From: Spirosoma aureum
GTDB taxonomy: Bacteria; Bacteroidota; Bacteroidia; Cytophagales; Spirosomataceae
Length of the DNA stretch: 64,000 bases
NCBI RefSeq assembly: GCF_011604685.1
Contig: NZ_CP050063.1
Coordinates: forward strand, 4,858,501 to 4,922,500
Direction: 5' to 3'
The notes beneath the pieces are model-generated. The model was given only the letters and a program-made list of their open reading frames with translations, was not told the origin of the DNA and ran no database searches. The translations under genes and the position numbers were made by a program. Of this stretch, positions 49,547-58,046 are shown piece by piece (the stretch's first letter is position 1; each line of letters opens with the position of its first letter).

Positions 49547-50095
49547 ATGAAGCATTTATTAAAAGATGAGGAGTTAATACAAATGCATCTGAACACTCAT
49601 CAAAATGACTACTTTGAAACATTATATAAACGCTATGTAACCAAAGTTTATCGGCGTTGTTTATCACTCACAAAAGATACAGCTAAGGCAGAAGATTATA
49701 CGCATGATATTTTTCTGCGCGTACATGGAAACCTTACTAAATTTCAGGAAAAGTCGGCTTTTTCAACCTGGTTGTACTCCATTTCGTACAACTATTGCAT
49801 GGACCAGATCCGCCAGTCCAATCGAAATTCAACAGTCGCTTTAGAAGAGGATCAGGATTATATCTGGACTGATTCAACTGATCAGGATAACAAAGAATTT
49901 CAGTTGCAGCAGTTGGATAAGGCAATGGGAGCCATTTCGGGAGATGAATTGCTCATGTTGCGCATGAAGTATGAAGATAATCTTGATATTAAGGAAATAG
50001 CTGAACAGCTGAATTTGAAAAACAGCGCGGTCAAAATGCGACTGAAGCGCACCCGCGATAAGATTCGGCGTATGTATGGAGAGGATCCATTTTAA
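49547..50095 (+). CDS. ECF RNA polymerase sigma factor
   Basis: 182 residues. Region 2 is seen in DYTHDIFLRVHGNLTKFQEK and AFSTWLYSISYNYCMDQIR; region 4 in GDELLMLRMKYEDNLDIKEI with the helix-turn-helix LNLKNSAVKMRLKRTRDK. No anti-sigma factor or SusC gene is next to it, unlike the sigma factor at 16751. Its base composition is more AT-rich than neighbouring genes. Its target genes are not evident. Confidence 0.92.
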   Translation: MKHLLKDEELIQMHLNTHQNDYFETLYKRYVTKVYRRCLSLTKDTAKAEDYTHDIFLRVHGNLTKFQEKSAFSTWLYSISYNYCMDQIRQSNRNSTVALEEDQDYIWTDSTDQDNKEFQLQQLDKAMGAISGDELLMLRMKYEDNLDIKEIAEQLNLKNSAVKMRLKRTRDKIRRMYGEDPF

Positions 50096-50284
50096 TCTCT
50101 CGCCCGCAAAAAACTCCCCTTATTCAACTGCGAAAACGGCCTATCTGACGATTTATCCATTCCTCGTAGCAAATGGCCGACAATCAGTTTAGGCCAGAAT
50201 ACAAAAAAAGTACCTAGCCTTGTCGATTAGATACCCATTTTCAGTCAAGTAGGCTACTGCTTTATTTCTACAGGTTCTTACTGT

Positions 50285-51091
50285 TTATTGATAAACCCGT
50301 ACGTAATCGACTTCCATCCGTTGCGGCCAGATGCTTTCATCAACACCTTTCTGCCCGCCCCAATTTCCGCCTACGGCAACGTTTAGAAGCAGATAAAACG
50401 GCTTATCGAATGGCCACTCGGCCTCCGCGCTGCCCAATGTCGATTTCTGAACGGTATAATAGTTCTGATCGTCGACGAAAAAATCGATTTTGTCGGCAGT
50501 CCATTCGATTGCGTATAGGTGGAAATCCGTCGCTACGCCCTTAATGGGGATGGCCTTTCCTTTTTCGGTTTTCTTCGCGTGGTTATACGCTTCTGTGTGA
50601 ACTGTGCCATGAATGACGCCCTCGTCGAAACCGACGTGTTCCATGATGTCAATTTCACCGGATTTTGGCCAGCCTGCTGTTTGTATATTCTTACCGAGCA
50701 TCCAGACGGCGGGCCAGGTTCCACGGCCGGCGGGTAGTTTGGCCCTGGCTTCAATTCGACCATAGGTCCAGGTTGTTTTACCCTGTGTCATCAACCGCGC
50801 CGAGGTATAATTTTTACCCTGATACGCTTCTTTTCTGGCTTCGATAATAAGTTTTCCGTTTTCGACACGAGCATTTTCAAGCCGTTTGGCTGTGTAGAAT
50901 TGCAATTCGTTATTGCCCCAACCATTGCCCCCCACTTCGTAAGACCACTTGGTCGAATCGGGTAAACCCGCCTTATCGAACTCATCAGACCAGACCATTT
51001 TACGGGCCGTTGGAGGTGAGGTCAACTCAGGGCTTTTGCAGGCAACTATAGCCAATAGTGCCAGCGTTTTTATCATTATCAAACGTTTCAT
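50285..51091 (-). CDS. Glycoside hydrolase family 16 lipoprotein
   Basis: 268 residues from the ATG at 51091; a longer frame has no signal peptide. Lipoprotein signal with Cys18 (ALLAIVACKS). The GH16 catalytic motif is EIDIME with Glu146 (nucleophile), Asp148 and Glu151 (acid/base). Also typical are FDKAGLPDSTKWSYEVG, NNELQFYT, YGRIEARAKLPAG and LLNVAVGGNWGG. It probably cuts beta-1,3 or mixed beta-1,3-1,4 glucans (laminarinase-like) at the cell surface. It is a single gene without adjacent SusC/D. Confidence 0.93.
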   Translation of the reverse strand: MKRLIMIKTLALLAIVACKSPELTSPPTARKMVWSDEFDKAGLPDSTKWSYEVGGNGWGNNELQFYTAKRLENARVENGKLIIEARKEAYQGKNYTSARLMTQGKTTWTYGRIEARAKLPAGRGTWPAVWMLGKNIQTAGWPKSGEIDIMEHVGFDEGVIHGTVHTEAYNHAKKTEKGKAIPIKGVATDFHLYAIEWTADKIDFFVDDQNYYTVQKSTLGSAEAEWPFDKPFYLLLNVAVGGNWGGQKGVDESIWPQRMEVDYVRVYQ

Positions 51092-51230
51092 CAGATAAGG
51101 GTTTACTTTACAGCGTTCTAGATATTGCGTGGAATGGGGGCAAATTTTATTAGCGTTTTTTTGAAAACTTTCCAAAAGCGATTCGTCTTACACTATATAA
51201 TGGACACGAACCCGTTTAAATAAAGCGACA

Positions 51231-51500
51231 ATGAGCACATTCACGATTGATTTCCCCGGAACAGCCAACCAATTTACCGCGAAAGCCAGCTCGGCCATCT
51301 CCGAAAAAGGTGGTCAATTTACAGGTGATTCAACTAATGGAAACTTCCATATCCAGACGGGTATCGGTGCCATTGAGGGTACCTATCAGGTTTTAGATCC
51401 CGTATCGGACTCGCAAACGCCGATCGCCATTACAATTACCCGAAAACCATTTATTGTATCGACCAATACCATTAAAAGCGCTATCAGTGATTTTTTCTAA
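51231..51500 (+). CDS. Small hypothetical protein
   Basis: 89 residues, no signal peptide. It begins MSTFTIDFPGTANQFTAKAS and has alternating beta-strand-like segments (GGQFTGDSTNGNFHIQTG, TPIAITITRKPFIV), ending in an amphipathic helix. It looks like a compact alpha/beta protein of about 90 residues. I recognise no family. It is divergent from the GH16 gene and convergent with the esterase. Confidence 0.6.
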   Translation: MSTFTIDFPGTANQFTAKASSAISEKGGQFTGDSTNGNFHIQTGIGAIEGTYQVLDPVSDSQTPIAITITRKPFIVSTNTIKSAISDFF

Positions 51501-51536
51501 TCAAGTACCCTTACCGGAGTCAGTCAAAGTCATCAA

Positions 51537-52415
51537 CTATTGACCAAACGCCCATATCAGGAAATCCGGCAAAATCTGGCTCCAGGTTTCCTGATCGTGT
51601 TTGCCTCCTGCAATCTCCACATAGCGAATTTCTTCCGTTCGGCTATAGCCTTTCCGGACTAACTCTGCAATCAGATCCGTTGTGTCTTCGATAGAGTCGA
51701 TGATGCCATTGTTGTTACGGTCGCTGGTTTCATCGTCAGTACCGGTTTCAAACCAGAATTTCAGCTGCCGGTGATGCGAACCTTTGCGGACCAGATCGTG
51801 CATGATCCGGTCGGTTTCGTCGCGGTAGCCATCTTCCGTGCTTTTACTCCGCCACCAGAATGACCCCGAAAATACCCCTGATCGGCTGAAATGTTCCGGG
51901 TGATGAAATACGATGTCAAACGCGGACAGACCGCCCAGTGAAAAACCTGCAAAGACACTTTTCGTCGGTTCGCTACTAATGTTATAGTGTTTTTTAACGT
52001 ATGGAAGCAGTTCTGTCAGCACAAAATCGGTGTACAATCCGGCTTTGCTACCCCGATTCATGTAATCGGGTCGGGCAGCGGTGCCATACTCCTGAATCCG
52101 ATCACCGGCATGAATTGCCACGAGTACAAACGGCTGGATCGCCCTCTTTTGATAGAGAGAATCCAGCACACGGGTCATTTGCAACCGGGTAAGATCCTGG
52201 CCATCGTTCAGGTACAAAACTGGATAAGGTGTGCTTCGTTGCGAATAATCTGGAGGCAGAATAATGTCGAGATGAATAGCTCGACGAAGCGGAACAGAAA
52301 TTAACGAATCATCGTGCCGAACCGTTACGGTGGATGACTCGGCCGGAAAGAAGGCCGGTAAATGGTCAGCCATAAGCGCAAAGAATGTCAGAATTAATGG
52401 TATCACAACATGCAA
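51537..52415 (-). CDS. Exported alpha/beta-hydrolase of the putative esterase (EstD/Fes-like) type
   Basis: 292 residues with an N-terminal hydrophobic signal. The nucleophile elbow is GFSLGG; the preceding strand LDIILPPDYS and PVLYLNDGQDLTRL form the oxyanion side. A likely acid is in ETGTDDETSDRN and the His in GGKHDQETW. The calcium-like DRNNNGIIDS loop is unusual. It should hydrolyse an ester outside the cytoplasm; the substrate is unknown. Divergent from another esterase gene. Confidence 0.85.
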   Translation of the reverse strand: MHVVIPLILTFFALMADHLPAFFPAESSTVTVRHDDSLISVPLRRAIHLDIILPPDYSQRSTPYPVLYLNDGQDLTRLQMTRVLDSLYQKRAIQPFVLVAIHAGDRIQEYGTAARPDYMNRGSKAGLYTDFVLTELLPYVKKHYNISSEPTKSVFAGFSLGGLSAFDIVFHHPEHFSRSGVFSGSFWWRSKSTEDGYRDETDRIMHDLVRKGSHHRQLKFWFETGTDDETSDRNNNGIIDSIEDTTDLIAELVRKGYSRTEEIRYVEIAGGKHDQETWSQILPDFLIWAFGQ

Positions 52416-52444
52416 AGTAGGGATTTTTTCGGCTTATGATGGTC

Positions 52445-52452
52445 TATTTTTG
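52445..52452 (+). promoter_or_regulatory. Candidate promoter of the plus-strand esterase
   Basis: TATTTTTG matches TAnnTTTG, 65 bases before the GTG start at 52518. Confidence 0.35.
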
Positions 52453-52517
52453 TCGATACGAGCTATTTCCTCTATTTTTCACCCGAAAAAACAGGCCACT
52501 TCTAAACAAACAGTACA

Positions 52518-53222
52518 GTGCAGCAAGATCATCGTAAATGGTACTCACATCACCTCGGTCGCGATATAGAGATGCTCGTTTATGGCAACTGGGGCTATCC
52601 CGTATTGCTGTTTCCGACCTCAATGGGGCGCTATTATGAGTATAAAGACTTCGGCCTGACGGAAACGGCGCGCTGGTTTGTGGAGACGGGTAAAGTTAAA
52701 TTATATTGTATTGACAGCATCGACCGCGATAGTTGGTATGCCAAGCACCTGCACCCTGGCACGCGCATCTGGAACCACGTTCTTTATGATCGCTTTCTGC
52801 ATGAGGAATTAGTGCCGGGAATCCAGCGTGAATGCAATGTCAAAAAAATAGGTGTATCGGGTGCCTCATTTGGCGGCTACCATGCCCTGAATTTTGCGTT
52901 TCGCCATCCCGAACAGGTCGGTCATTTGCTCACGATGGGCGCAGCTTTCGATATCCGGTCATTCCTGGGCGGGTACTACGACGAGAATGTTTATTTCAAC
53001 AATCCGCCCGATTTTCTGCCAAACGCTCAGAATAGCGAATTTTACCACATGAATATCGTGCTGGGCACGTCGGAATATGATTTCTGTAAAGATGACAATT
53101 ATAAAATGTCGGGCATTCTGCACCGCAAGGGCATTCACCATAAGCTCGATGTTACTCCCTGGGGCAACCACGACTGGCCAGTCTGGAAAGACCAGTTTCC
53201 CCGGTATCTGAGTATGATTTAA
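52518..53222 (+). CDS. Cytoplasmic esterase-like alpha/beta hydrolase
   Basis: 234 residues from a GTG start. That start is chosen because MQQDHRKWYSHHLGRDIEML is the usual opening of this family. Nucleophile elbow GASFGG, strand MLVYGNWGYPVLLFPTS, and the terminal His in PWGNHDWPVWK. Family: putative esterase (esterase D related). No signal peptide. It is divergent from the exported esterase; the two share little sequence. Confidence 0.85.
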   Translation: MQQDHRKWYSHHLGRDIEMLVYGNWGYPVLLFPTSMGRYYEYKDFGLTETARWFVETGKVKLYCIDSIDRDSWYAKHLHPGTRIWNHVLYDRFLHEELVPGIQRECNVKKIGVSGASFGGYHALNFAFRHPEQVGHLLTMGAAFDIRSFLGGYYDENVYFNNPPDFLPNAQNSEFYHMNIVLGTSEYDFCKDDNYKMSGILHRKGIHHKLDVTPWGNHDWPVWKDQFPRYLSMI

Positions 53223-53282
53223 TGCCGTGTCGCCAAAATCGCTTTAGCAGACAGCTAATCGACTTTTTTCTAAGCACAACTC

Positions 53283-53753
53283 ATGAGTGACCCCCAACTT
53301 CCGGGCGCTATAGCCGACGCCCTGCAACGGCTCCGTACCCATGTAGTACAGGTTCCGGTAAATGTACTGGGCCTTTCAGACGAAGAGCTGACAAAAAAAG
53401 CGCCCGGCAAATGGTCGAGTAAAGAAATTCTGGGACACCTGATCGATTCGGCGGTGAATAACCTCAAGCGATTTACAGATGCACAATTTACCGAAGAAGC
53501 CTACCTCATCCAAGGGTATAATCAGGATAAGCTGGTGATTGTCAACCACTATCAATCGATACCCCTGGCTCATTTAATCGCCCTTTGGCGAAGTTTGAAC
53601 GAGCAGATTCTTTATGTAGCCGAAAGTATGACGAGCGAGACGCTTACCCACCCGATTCGGTTCGGGCAACCCGACAAACCTGAATCAACGCTAGGCTGGC
53701 TTATAAATGATTATGTAGCTCACCTGGAGCATCATCTAAAAACGTTGCTATAA
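53283..53753 (+). CDS. DinB-like protein
   Basis: 156 residues, DinB_2-type four-helix protein. The metal-ligand-like His residues are in SSKEILGHLIDSAVNNLKRF and NDYVAHLEHHLKTLL, and KKAPGKWS is typical of the group. Enzymatic role unknown. It follows the esterase gene by 60 bases on the same strand. Confidence 0.82.
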   Translation: MSDPQLPGAIADALQRLRTHVVQVPVNVLGLSDEELTKKAPGKWSSKEILGHLIDSAVNNLKRFTDAQFTEEAYLIQGYNQDKLVIVNHYQSIPLAHLIALWRSLNEQILYVAESMTSETLTHPIRFGQPDKPESTLGWLINDYVAHLEHHLKTLL

Positions 53754-53841
53754 GGTAAGGTGGAAATTAGCTTAAATTTTCGGGTTTGCCGCTGACCAAA
53801 GTACCGGATCGGATTCGCGGATTGCTCATAAATTAAACTAC

Positions 53842-54075
53842 TTACGGTTGTTTCAGCTGGCTTAACACTTGCCCATATTCTGCAGCCAGGGCATACCCGG
53901 TTCGATTTTCATTCGTATGAAACCGACGTAATTTGGCTTTTAACAGAAGGCAAGTCTCTGGTTTAACATCAGAAAGAAATTCCTCGACCGACCTCGCTTC
54001 CAGGCAATTAGCGACTAAATCGGCTTCAAGCCGTTCCTTTTGCTGAAGCAGACGAATTAATGTACGTTTCTTCAT
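53842..54075 (-). CDS. Small hypothetical protein
   Basis: 77 residues, mostly helical, charged, with no signal or membrane segment (KKRTLIRLLQQKERLEADLV; LLLKAKLRRFHTNEN). It starts 25 bases after the stop codon of a 34-residue membrane protein on the same strand, so the two may form a small operon. No family recognised. Confidence 0.55.
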   Translation of the reverse strand: MKKRTLIRLLQQKERLEADLVANCLEARSVEEFLSDVKPETCLLLKAKLRRFHTNENRTGYALAAEYGQVLSQLKQP

Positions 54076-54099
54076 GGTGTGGTATTGGTGTCGAACTTT

Positions 54100-54204
54100 T
54101 CATGGAATTTCCGTTGGGCTGGACCATAAATAATACGCCACACCCATTGCTAACAGGATCAGTCCAATGATGATGTAAAGGTACATCGGCAGCTTCTTTT
54201 TCAT
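54100..54204 (-). CDS. 34-residue single-pass membrane protein
   Basis: ATG at 54204, stop at 54100-54102. The product starts MKKKLP, then has one strong membrane helix (MYLYIIIGLILLAMGVAYYL, residues 7-26) and a short polar end (WSSPTEIP). A basic start before the helix puts the N-terminus inside. Codon choice is normal. It lies just upstream of the 77-residue gene. Small membrane proteins of this kind are often missed in annotation. Confidence 0.55.
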   Translation of the reverse strand: MKKKLPMYLYIIIGLILLAMGVAYYLWSSPTEIP

Positions 54205-54745
54205 GATGGGATAGTTATTTATTGGTCAGTTGATTTCGTGTTTTCATCTGCTTTAACAAGAAAAAGACCAATGCTCTTTACCATTATTATACCTGTAAAT
54301 GTACACTCTGATTTGTATATCGGTCATGCCGTACCTATCGGACTATTTTCCAGCCTCGAAATCAGCACACCAAATTACCCTGTTCCTGACTGTGTTCATT
54401 TTACTCATAACCCAGGTAATTCAAGAGCAAGCACCTCGTTTATAGCTATTTATCCGTTCTGTGAGCGAAACAAATCTATGACAATCGGGCACCGAACACA
54501 AGTATTTACTTGTGAATGACGAATGAAAATAGCCACGTATCTCAACAAATTTGTAGCTAGGTGATAGCTGGCGAGCCTTCACCGGAAACGCTCCATGCAG
54601 ACAAACCTGAAAAATTAGAATGGAGTAAAGGCTTGCCAGAACAAACAATAACTACGTATGTTTACCCCTATAAACGCCAGTAATTCAGAGCATTGTTTTG
54701 CTAATCTTGTTGGCTAAATCCAAAAACACACTTAACTATCTGATT
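54205..54745. other. Divergent intergenic region
   Basis: 541 bases between the small membrane protein and the ATP-grasp gene. A short open frame at 54238-54519 is not convincing. A near -7 element TAATCTTG lies about 35 bases before the ATP-grasp ATG. No strong hairpin or repeat is seen. Confidence 0.5.
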
Positions 54746-55819
54746 ATGAGCAACAAGCCAAAGATAGGTATCTTATTTGGTCAGGAGAATACGTTTCCAC
54801 AGGCATTTGTAGATCGTGTCAATGAAAAGCAACGTACTTTCCCGGCAGAATTTGTCAGTATAGAACAGGTTGAACAAAGTGTCCCAACTGACTATGCTGT
54901 TATCATTGATCGCATTTCGCAGGACGTGCCCTTCTACAAGGCATTTCTTAAAAATGCGGCTTTGACCGGCACCGCCGTAATTAACAATCCGTTCTGGTGG
55001 AGTGCCGACGAGAAGTTTTTCAATAACGCGCTGGCTGTTCAATTAGGAGTTCCTGTTCCGAAAACCATTCTGCTACCATCCAAAGAGCGTCCCGACGATA
55101 CGAATCATAATTCGTTCCGCAATTTGAAACACATGAACTGGGACGGCATCTTTGACCACATTGGCTTCCCTGCATTTATGAAACCTCATGCCGGAGGAGG
55201 CTGGAAAAGCGTCTATAAGGTTGATAATCCTGAGCAGATGTTTAAAGCCTACGACGAAACTGGTCAGTTGGTTATGCTCTATCAGGAAGCCATCGACTTC
55301 ACCGATTACTTCCGGTGTTATTGCATCGGCGGAAAAGATGTTCGAATTATGCCCTATGAGCCACGGAATCCGCATCATCTGCGCTATGCCGCCGAAATGA
55401 AGACAACCGGCGACGCGGGCAAGAAGCTGCTAAAAACAATGACCGAGTACGTGTTAGCGTTGAATCATGGTCTTGGTTATGATTTCAATACGGTTGAATT
55501 TGCAGTCCGCGATGGCATACCCATTGCCATCGATTTCTGTAATCCTGCTCCCGATGCCGATGTAAATTCGGTCGGCCAGGAGAATTTTGACTGGGTGGTT
55601 GAAGCAGCCGCTTCTATGGCGATCGAACGGGCCAAAAAGGCGCAGAAAGGGAAAGATAATCTGACTTGGGGTACGTTTGTCCGTAATTCTATAGGTGGAG
55701 AAATTCCTGCTTTGGCAAAGGTCGCAAATGAAAAAATCGCCAGAGAAGGAACCGAAAGCCCCGAAACCAGAAAAAGCAGCCAAGGTAGAAGCGAAAGAAG
55801 AAAAGCCGAAAAAAAGTAA
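54746..55819 (+). CDS. ATP-grasp ligase (RimK-like)
   Basis: 357 residues from the ATG at 54746 (MSNKPKIGILFGQENTFP). ATP-grasp fold: nucleotide-binding Lys146 and glycine loop in FMKPHAGGGWKS, then metal ligands in VEFAVRDGIPIAIDFCNPAPDAD. It should join a carboxylate to an amine with ATP. It begins a group with a GCS2-type ligase, a glutamine amidotransferase and another ATP-grasp protein. The C-terminus is odd: an Arg/Ser-rich tail in this frame, while the +1 frame from 55737 reads as a Lys/Pro/Glu/Ala-rich tail ending at 55835. One A too many at 55731-55736 could explain this; the corrected protein would be 362 residues. Confidence 0.85.
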   Translation: MSNKPKIGILFGQENTFPQAFVDRVNEKQRTFPAEFVSIEQVEQSVPTDYAVIIDRISQDVPFYKAFLKNAALTGTAVINNPFWWSADEKFFNNALAVQLGVPVPKTILLPSKERPDDTNHNSFRNLKHMNWDGIFDHIGFPAFMKPHAGGGWKSVYKVDNPEQMFKAYDETGQLVMLYQEAIDFTDYFRCYCIGGKDVRIMPYEPRNPHHLRYAAEMKTTGDAGKKLLKTMTEYVLALNHGLGYDFNTVEFAVRDGIPIAIDFCNPAPDADVNSVGQENFDWVVEAAASMAIERAKKAQKGKDNLTWGTFVRNSIGGEIPALAKVANEKIAREGTESPETRKSSQGRSERRKAEKK

Positions 55820-55835
55820 AAAAGCAAAGGCATAA
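55728..55835 (+). other. Alternative-frame Lys/Pro/Ala-rich tail of the ATP-grasp gene
   Basis: In frame +1 relative to the ATP-grasp gene, 36 codons read as a KKSPEKEPKAPKPEKAA type tail ending KKSKKAKA and a stop at 55833-55835. Histone-H1-like Lys-rich tails of this kind are common; the frame actually open gives an atypical Arg/Ser-rich end. Either the run GAAAAAA has an extra A or the frame is chance. Confidence 0.4.
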
Positions 55836-55855
55836 AAACTGGCTTTAGCGTAGTT

Positions 55856-55898
55856 AAACGATGATATGACGGGTAAAAAGCCTGTCATATCATCGTTT
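55856..55898 (+). terminator. Terminator after the ATP-grasp gene
   Basis: Perfect 15-bp stem AAACGATGATATGAC (55856-55870) with its complement (55884-55898), followed by further T. Confidence 0.85.
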
Positions 55899-56023
55899 TT
55901 TTGTGGAAATACCGGCCCTAAATTAGTCGTCTGTCGATTGGCAAATCGGGTTGTAGGATAAGGAGCAGGCTCTATTCCAACCATTCATTAAAAGTTGGAA
56001 TCTTTATGCAAAAATATTCAGCT

Positions 56024-56440
56024 ATGCGCCCATTTTATACCCTGCTCCTGTTCAGCCTGACCGTTCTGTCCTGCAAAAAATCAGATACGATTTCGCCCGA
56101 AACCCTGACTGGCACCTGGATTGAAGTTAGTGCCCGGCAGGATACCCTTATCTTCAATCTCGATCACGTGGGGGCTTCGTTACCGGCTTCGCTCACCGTT
56201 AAGCGGGGTACGGAGCGCAATTCTTCGGGTTATTTATTACCTAAAATTGGCAGCGGTATTTATATCTATGAGCTACAGGGTGAACGGATCTTCGTTCGAA
56301 ATCTATTGTCAAGTTCGTCGCTGGGAGCCGACTATGCCATCGAACAACAGGGCGATAGGCTGATGGTCGAAAATTTCTTTGAATTAGGATTCAGGCAATC
56401 ACCCACAGCCACCCGCACGTTTACGCGCGTACATAGGTAA
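56024..56440 (+). CDS. Hypothetical lipoprotein
   Basis: 138 residues from the ATG at 56024 (MRPFYTLLLFSLTVLSCKKSD), chosen for its lipoprotein signal; the frame opens 6 codons earlier. The mature part resembles small lipocalin-like Bacteroidetes lipoproteins (LTGTWIEVSARQDTLIF, then beta strands and FTRVHR). Unknown function. It lies inside the ATP-grasp/GCS2 region but has its own leader after a terminator. Confidence 0.72.
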   Translation: MRPFYTLLLFSLTVLSCKKSDTISPETLTGTWIEVSARQDTLIFNLDHVGASLPASLTVKRGTERNSSGYLLPKIGSGIYIYELQGERIFVRNLLSSSSLGADYAIEQQGDRLMVENFFELGFRQSPTATRTFTRVHR

Positions 56441-56472
56441 ACCGTTTCTCGTTAAAAATACAGCTTCATTCC

Positions 56473-56688
56473 TTATAATCCGATCGATGCCGGATCAATA
56501 CCAGCATCGCGGGCTGAAGCGCGCAGAACTGCCAGCATTTCGATGTAGCTGAACAATCGTCCATCAATGTAATCCTGTTCTTCCGGGTCAGCAAAGGATT
56601 TTTTCTCTTCAAGATCCCGAATGTTCGCATGGATTGTAATGAGCACATCCTGAATAAATTCCTCAAGTTGCTGCGTATAGACAGTCAT
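56473..56688 (-). CDS. Small conserved-looking hypothetical protein
   Basis: 71 residues, all helical, no signal: QQLEEFIQDVLITIHANIRD and YIDGRLFSYIEMLAVLRASA. The sequence has the regular heptads of a helical bundle and good codon use. It converges with the lipoprotein and diverges from the GCS2 gene. No family recognised. Confidence 0.6.
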   Translation of the reverse strand: MTVYTQQLEEFIQDVLITIHANIRDLEEKKSFADPEEQDYIDGRLFSYIEMLAVLRASARDAGIDPASIGL

Positions 56689-56876
56689 TTTCTACGACTA
56701 ATACGGTTTAATTATACGGGATATTTCTGCTGTCGATCCAGTTTCTGCAACACTTACGTTCTATTTGGTCGTCATCAATAAAAACCATCTTTCCCACTTT
56801 GAGTTTATAAAAAACCAGTATATTACTCGTGTTTTTTACGGCAAAACCAACCCATCGATACTTAATCCCTGCGCAA

Positions 56877-57977
56877 ATGCCTGTATTCACCCTAGGAATT
56901 GAAGAAGAATTTCAGACTATTGACCCCAGCACGGGCGAGTTGCGCTCCCACATGTCGAAAATAGTTGACGGCGGACAGATTGTTCTTCAGGAACGCGTCA
57001 AAGCTGAAATGCACCAGGCCGTTGTAGAAGTTGGTACGAACATTTGCAACAATATTCAGGATGCCCGTCAGGAGGTAACGTATCTCCGCAAGATGATCAT
57101 CGAACTGGCCGAAAAACAGAATCTGAAGATAGCAGCTGCCGGTACGCATCCCTTTTCGGACTGGCAGGACCAGCTTATTACGCCCAATGAACGCTACGAT
57201 CGTCTTATCGACGAAATGCGCGATGTGGCTCGCTCCAACCTCATATTTGGCCTGCACGTCCACGTGGGTATCGAGAATCGGAACGACGGCATCCAGATTA
57301 TGAACGCCGTTCGGTATTTTCTGCCACACATCTACGCCCTGTCGACCAATTCACCATTTTGGCGGGGTCGTAATACCGGTTTTAAATCCTATCGGTCTAA
57401 GGTATTCGACAAATTTCCCCGTACGGGCATTCCCGATTTTTTCTCATCGGCGGCCGAATATGATGAATACATTAACCTGCTGGTGAAGACAAACTGCATC
57501 GACAATGGCAAGAAAATCTGGTGGGATATCCGGTTGCATCCGTTCTTCAACACGATTGAGTTTCGCATTTGCGACGTACCGATGCGTATAGATGAAACGA
57601 TCTGTTTAGCAGCCATTATGCAGGCTCTGGTCGCCAAAATATACAAACTCCATCAGCAGAATCTGAATTTTCGACCGTATCGCCGGATTCTCATTAACGA
57701 AAATAAATGGCGGGCAGCCCGCTATGGCATCGAAGGAAAACTGATCGATTTTGGCAAGCAGGAAGAAGTACCAACACACCACCTGATTCATGAACTGCTC
57801 AGCTTTATTGACGATGTGGTCGATGATCTGGGTAGCCGGTCGGAATGTGAGTACGTACTAAAAATTCTTGAAATGGGTACAGGCGCTGACCGTCAACTGG
57901 CTGCTTTCCAGCAGCACAACGACCTGAAGCGGGTTGTGGATTACATTGTCGAGGAAACTTCTTTCGGAGTTAACTAG
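56877..57977 (+). CDS. Carboxylate-amine ligase, GCS2/YbdK family
   Basis: 366 residues from the ATG at 56877 (MPVFTLGIEEEFQTIDPSTG), the family's start; an upstream GTG frame is rejected. The Glu-rich LGIEEEFQ motif binds magnesium-ATP, and HVHVGIENRNDGIQIMN, TGIPDFF and WWDIRLHPFFNTIEFRICD are typical of the glutamate-cysteine ligase type 2 fold. E. coli YbdK has weak gamma-glutamyl-cysteine ligase activity. Here it likely forms a gamma-glutamyl-like bond in the pathway encoded with the ATP-grasp and amidotransferase genes. Confidence 0.93.
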   Translation: MPVFTLGIEEEFQTIDPSTGELRSHMSKIVDGGQIVLQERVKAEMHQAVVEVGTNICNNIQDARQEVTYLRKMIIELAEKQNLKIAAAGTHPFSDWQDQLITPNERYDRLIDEMRDVARSNLIFGLHVHVGIENRNDGIQIMNAVRYFLPHIYALSTNSPFWRGRNTGFKSYRSKVFDKFPRTGIPDFFSSAAEYDEYINLLVKTNCIDNGKKIWWDIRLHPFFNTIEFRICDVPMRIDETICLAAIMQALVAKIYKLHQQNLNFRPYRRILINENKWRAARYGIEGKLIDFGKQEEVPTHHLIHELLSFIDDVVDDLGSRSECEYVLKILEMGTGADRQLAAFQQHNDLKRVVDYIVEETSFGVN

Positions 57978-58046
57978 TTTAAAAAGCTTTAGATGGCTTT
58001 CCAAGCCACTATTTTTTGACTGCGGAAACTGAAGCCGCTCTACACT

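Noticed and set aside
54238..54519. Plus-strand open frame of 93 codons upstream of the ATP-grasp gene
   Set aside because: Irregular composition, no ribosome site and no recognisable features; treated as non-coding.
56466..56666. Minus-strand open frame overlapping the 71-residue gene
   Set aside because: It is in another frame of the same strand and has poorer composition than the frame at 56473-56688.
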